Source of the DNA: Lamprobacter sp046541315
Lineage (GTDB): Bacteria; Pseudomonadota; Gammaproteobacteria; Chromatiales; Chromatiaceae
Assembly: GCF_046541315.1 (NCBI RefSeq)
Contig: NZ_JBKHDN010000157.1
Location: 1-6,696, forward strand
Direction: 5' to 3'
Length of the DNA: 6,696 nucleotides
Shown: piece after piece, positions 6,389-6,696 of the stretch
Position numbering within the stretch: the stretch's first letter is position 1
How the letters are laid out: each line of letters starts with the position of its first letter
Position numbers and translations under genes: made by a program
Notes under the pieces: generated by a model
Seen by the model: the letters and a program-made list of their open reading frames with translations, nothing else
Database searches by the model: none
Told to the model about the DNA's origin: nothing

Positions 6389-6568
6389 CGATAGACTCAC
6401 AGAGACGCCGATTCAGAATGTCTTGGAAACGCTCGCTTCGACACGGAAGCACGAACGAATGCCGAACGGCTTGGAACCTATCCAGCGTTACCCCCGCTAA
6501 GCGATCCGCGTGCCATTGTCGGCCAACATGAACCATCAATGGCACTGACAGAGGCTTTGGCTGCCAAT
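6389..6568 (-). other. Long untranslated leader upstream of pstC, no gene seen
   Basis: About 180 bases lie between the nearest PhoB-box-like repeat and the pstC ATG. An open frame on the minus strand crosses this region (from 6581 into pstC), but its peptide has no domain pattern and overlaps pstC far inside, so it is treated as a shadow. I find no strong hairpin with a T-run and no recognisable riboswitch. A further single half-site CTGTCAG (minus, 6545-6551) lies at its upstream end, out of phase with the boxes. Confidence 0.45.
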
Positions 6569-6586
6569 GCGTCAGCAGCATGACAG
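6569..6586 (-). promoter_or_regulatory. PhoB-box-like site, promoter-proximal
   Basis: On the minus strand it reads CTGTCAT-GCTG-CTGACGC. The first heptamer is a perfect match to the PhoB half-site CTGTCAT; the second matches at CTG-x-C plus the permitted final C. The 7-4-7 spacing is that of the classical pho box. Its start is 44 bases (four 11-bp units) from the start of the upstream box, placing both on the same helix face. It is positioned to activate pstCAB under phosphate limitation. I see no good -10 element 10 bases downstream. Confidence 0.55.
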
Positions 6587-6604
6587 CCAGGCTACGTCAT
6601 TGTT

Positions 6605-6610
6605 GTTATA
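6605..6610 (-). promoter_or_regulatory. Candidate -10 hexamer TATAAC
   Basis: The minus strand reads TATAAC, one base off the sigma70 -10 consensus, in the most AT-rich part of the window. It lies only 2 bases after the upstream PhoB-like box, closer than the roughly 10 bases seen in known PhoB-activated promoters, and no good -35 is found 17 bases ahead. It is a weak call. Confidence 0.3.
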
Positions 6611-6612
6611 GA

Positions 6613-6630
6613 ATGACAAAACAATGACCA
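6613..6630 (-). promoter_or_regulatory. PhoB-box-like site, distal
   Basis: On the minus strand it reads TGGTCAT-TGTT-TTGTCAT: two heptamers matching CTGTCAT at 5 and 6 of 7 positions, with an AT-rich 4-base spacer as in the pho box consensus. It overlaps the 16-bp palindrome at 6623-6638. Confidence 0.6.
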
Positions 6631-6638
6631 TGGTCATT
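6623..6638. repeat. Perfect 16-bp palindrome AATGACCATGGTCATT
   Basis: The sequence equals its own reverse complement, with no loop, which suits binding of a dimeric protein more than an RNA hairpin. It shares its left half with the distal PhoB-like box. The same GTCATT/AATGAC words recur at 6596-6601 and 6612-6617, so the area contains a cluster of related half-sites in both orientations. It could be an operator for a second regulator or for a divergent gene beyond the window. Confidence 0.5.
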
Positions 6639-6696
6639 ATCGGCGACAGCAGAGCGGTGGATTTCACGGGCTACCGGGGGATTTAAGCCACGCCGT

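Noticed and set aside
6135..6581. 148-codon minus-strand frame upstream of and overlapping pstC
   Set aside because: It overlaps the well-supported pstC by about 250 bases, and the composition there is a frame shadow of the permease gene.
1..6696. CRISPR arrays, tRNA or rRNA genes, transposases, integrases or toxin-antitoxin pairs
   Set aside because: No regularly spaced repeats, no tRNA-like cloverleaf and no matching protein families were seen on either strand.

Overview
The window looks like a chromosomal segment of a GC-rich gammaproteobacterium. The long-form PstC and PstA, the attachment-family protein and codon use rich in G/C third positions all fit. A purple-sulfur or other halotolerant lineage is a guess, based on the very acidic periplasmic protein and overall flavour; nothing here fixes the genus.

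Layout. Positions 1-71 hold the possible tail of a plus-strand gene. From 1778 down to 65 lies a minus-strand cluster of three small genes: a secreted protein with two OB-fold-like repeats, a Host_attach-family protein, and a carboxypeptidase-regulatory-like protein whose N-terminus looks damaged or misassigned. A perfect 15-bp stem-loop separates the first two. Positions 1791-2233 hold no convincing gene. On the plus strand, 2234-2722 encodes a cytoplasmic protein with two BON-like domains. Directly fused to its stop codon is a short remnant of a sodium/calcium (CaCA) exchanger, 2722-2904.

From about 6400 down to 2919 the minus strand carries pstC-pstA-pstB, the membrane and ATPase parts of the high-affinity phosphate ABC importer. 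The three genes are tightly coupled: pstC and pstA overlap by 8 bases, and pstA and pstB are 4 bases apart. Upstream, 6569-6630 holds two PhoB-box-like tandem heptamer repeats whose starts are 44 bp apart (four 11-bp units), so phosphate-starvation control through PhoB is very likely. Neither pstS (the periplasmic phosphate-binding protein) nor phoU lies next to the operon inside the window: pstB runs convergently into the broken exchanger gene.

The window holds a conventional phosphate transport operon beside a small-protein accessory segment. I do not see a clearly new biological system. The points most worth a second look are the truncated exchanger abutting the BON gene, the regulatory region of pstC, the N-terminus of the gene ending at 65, and the G8 tract and perfect hairpin in the small-gene cluster.
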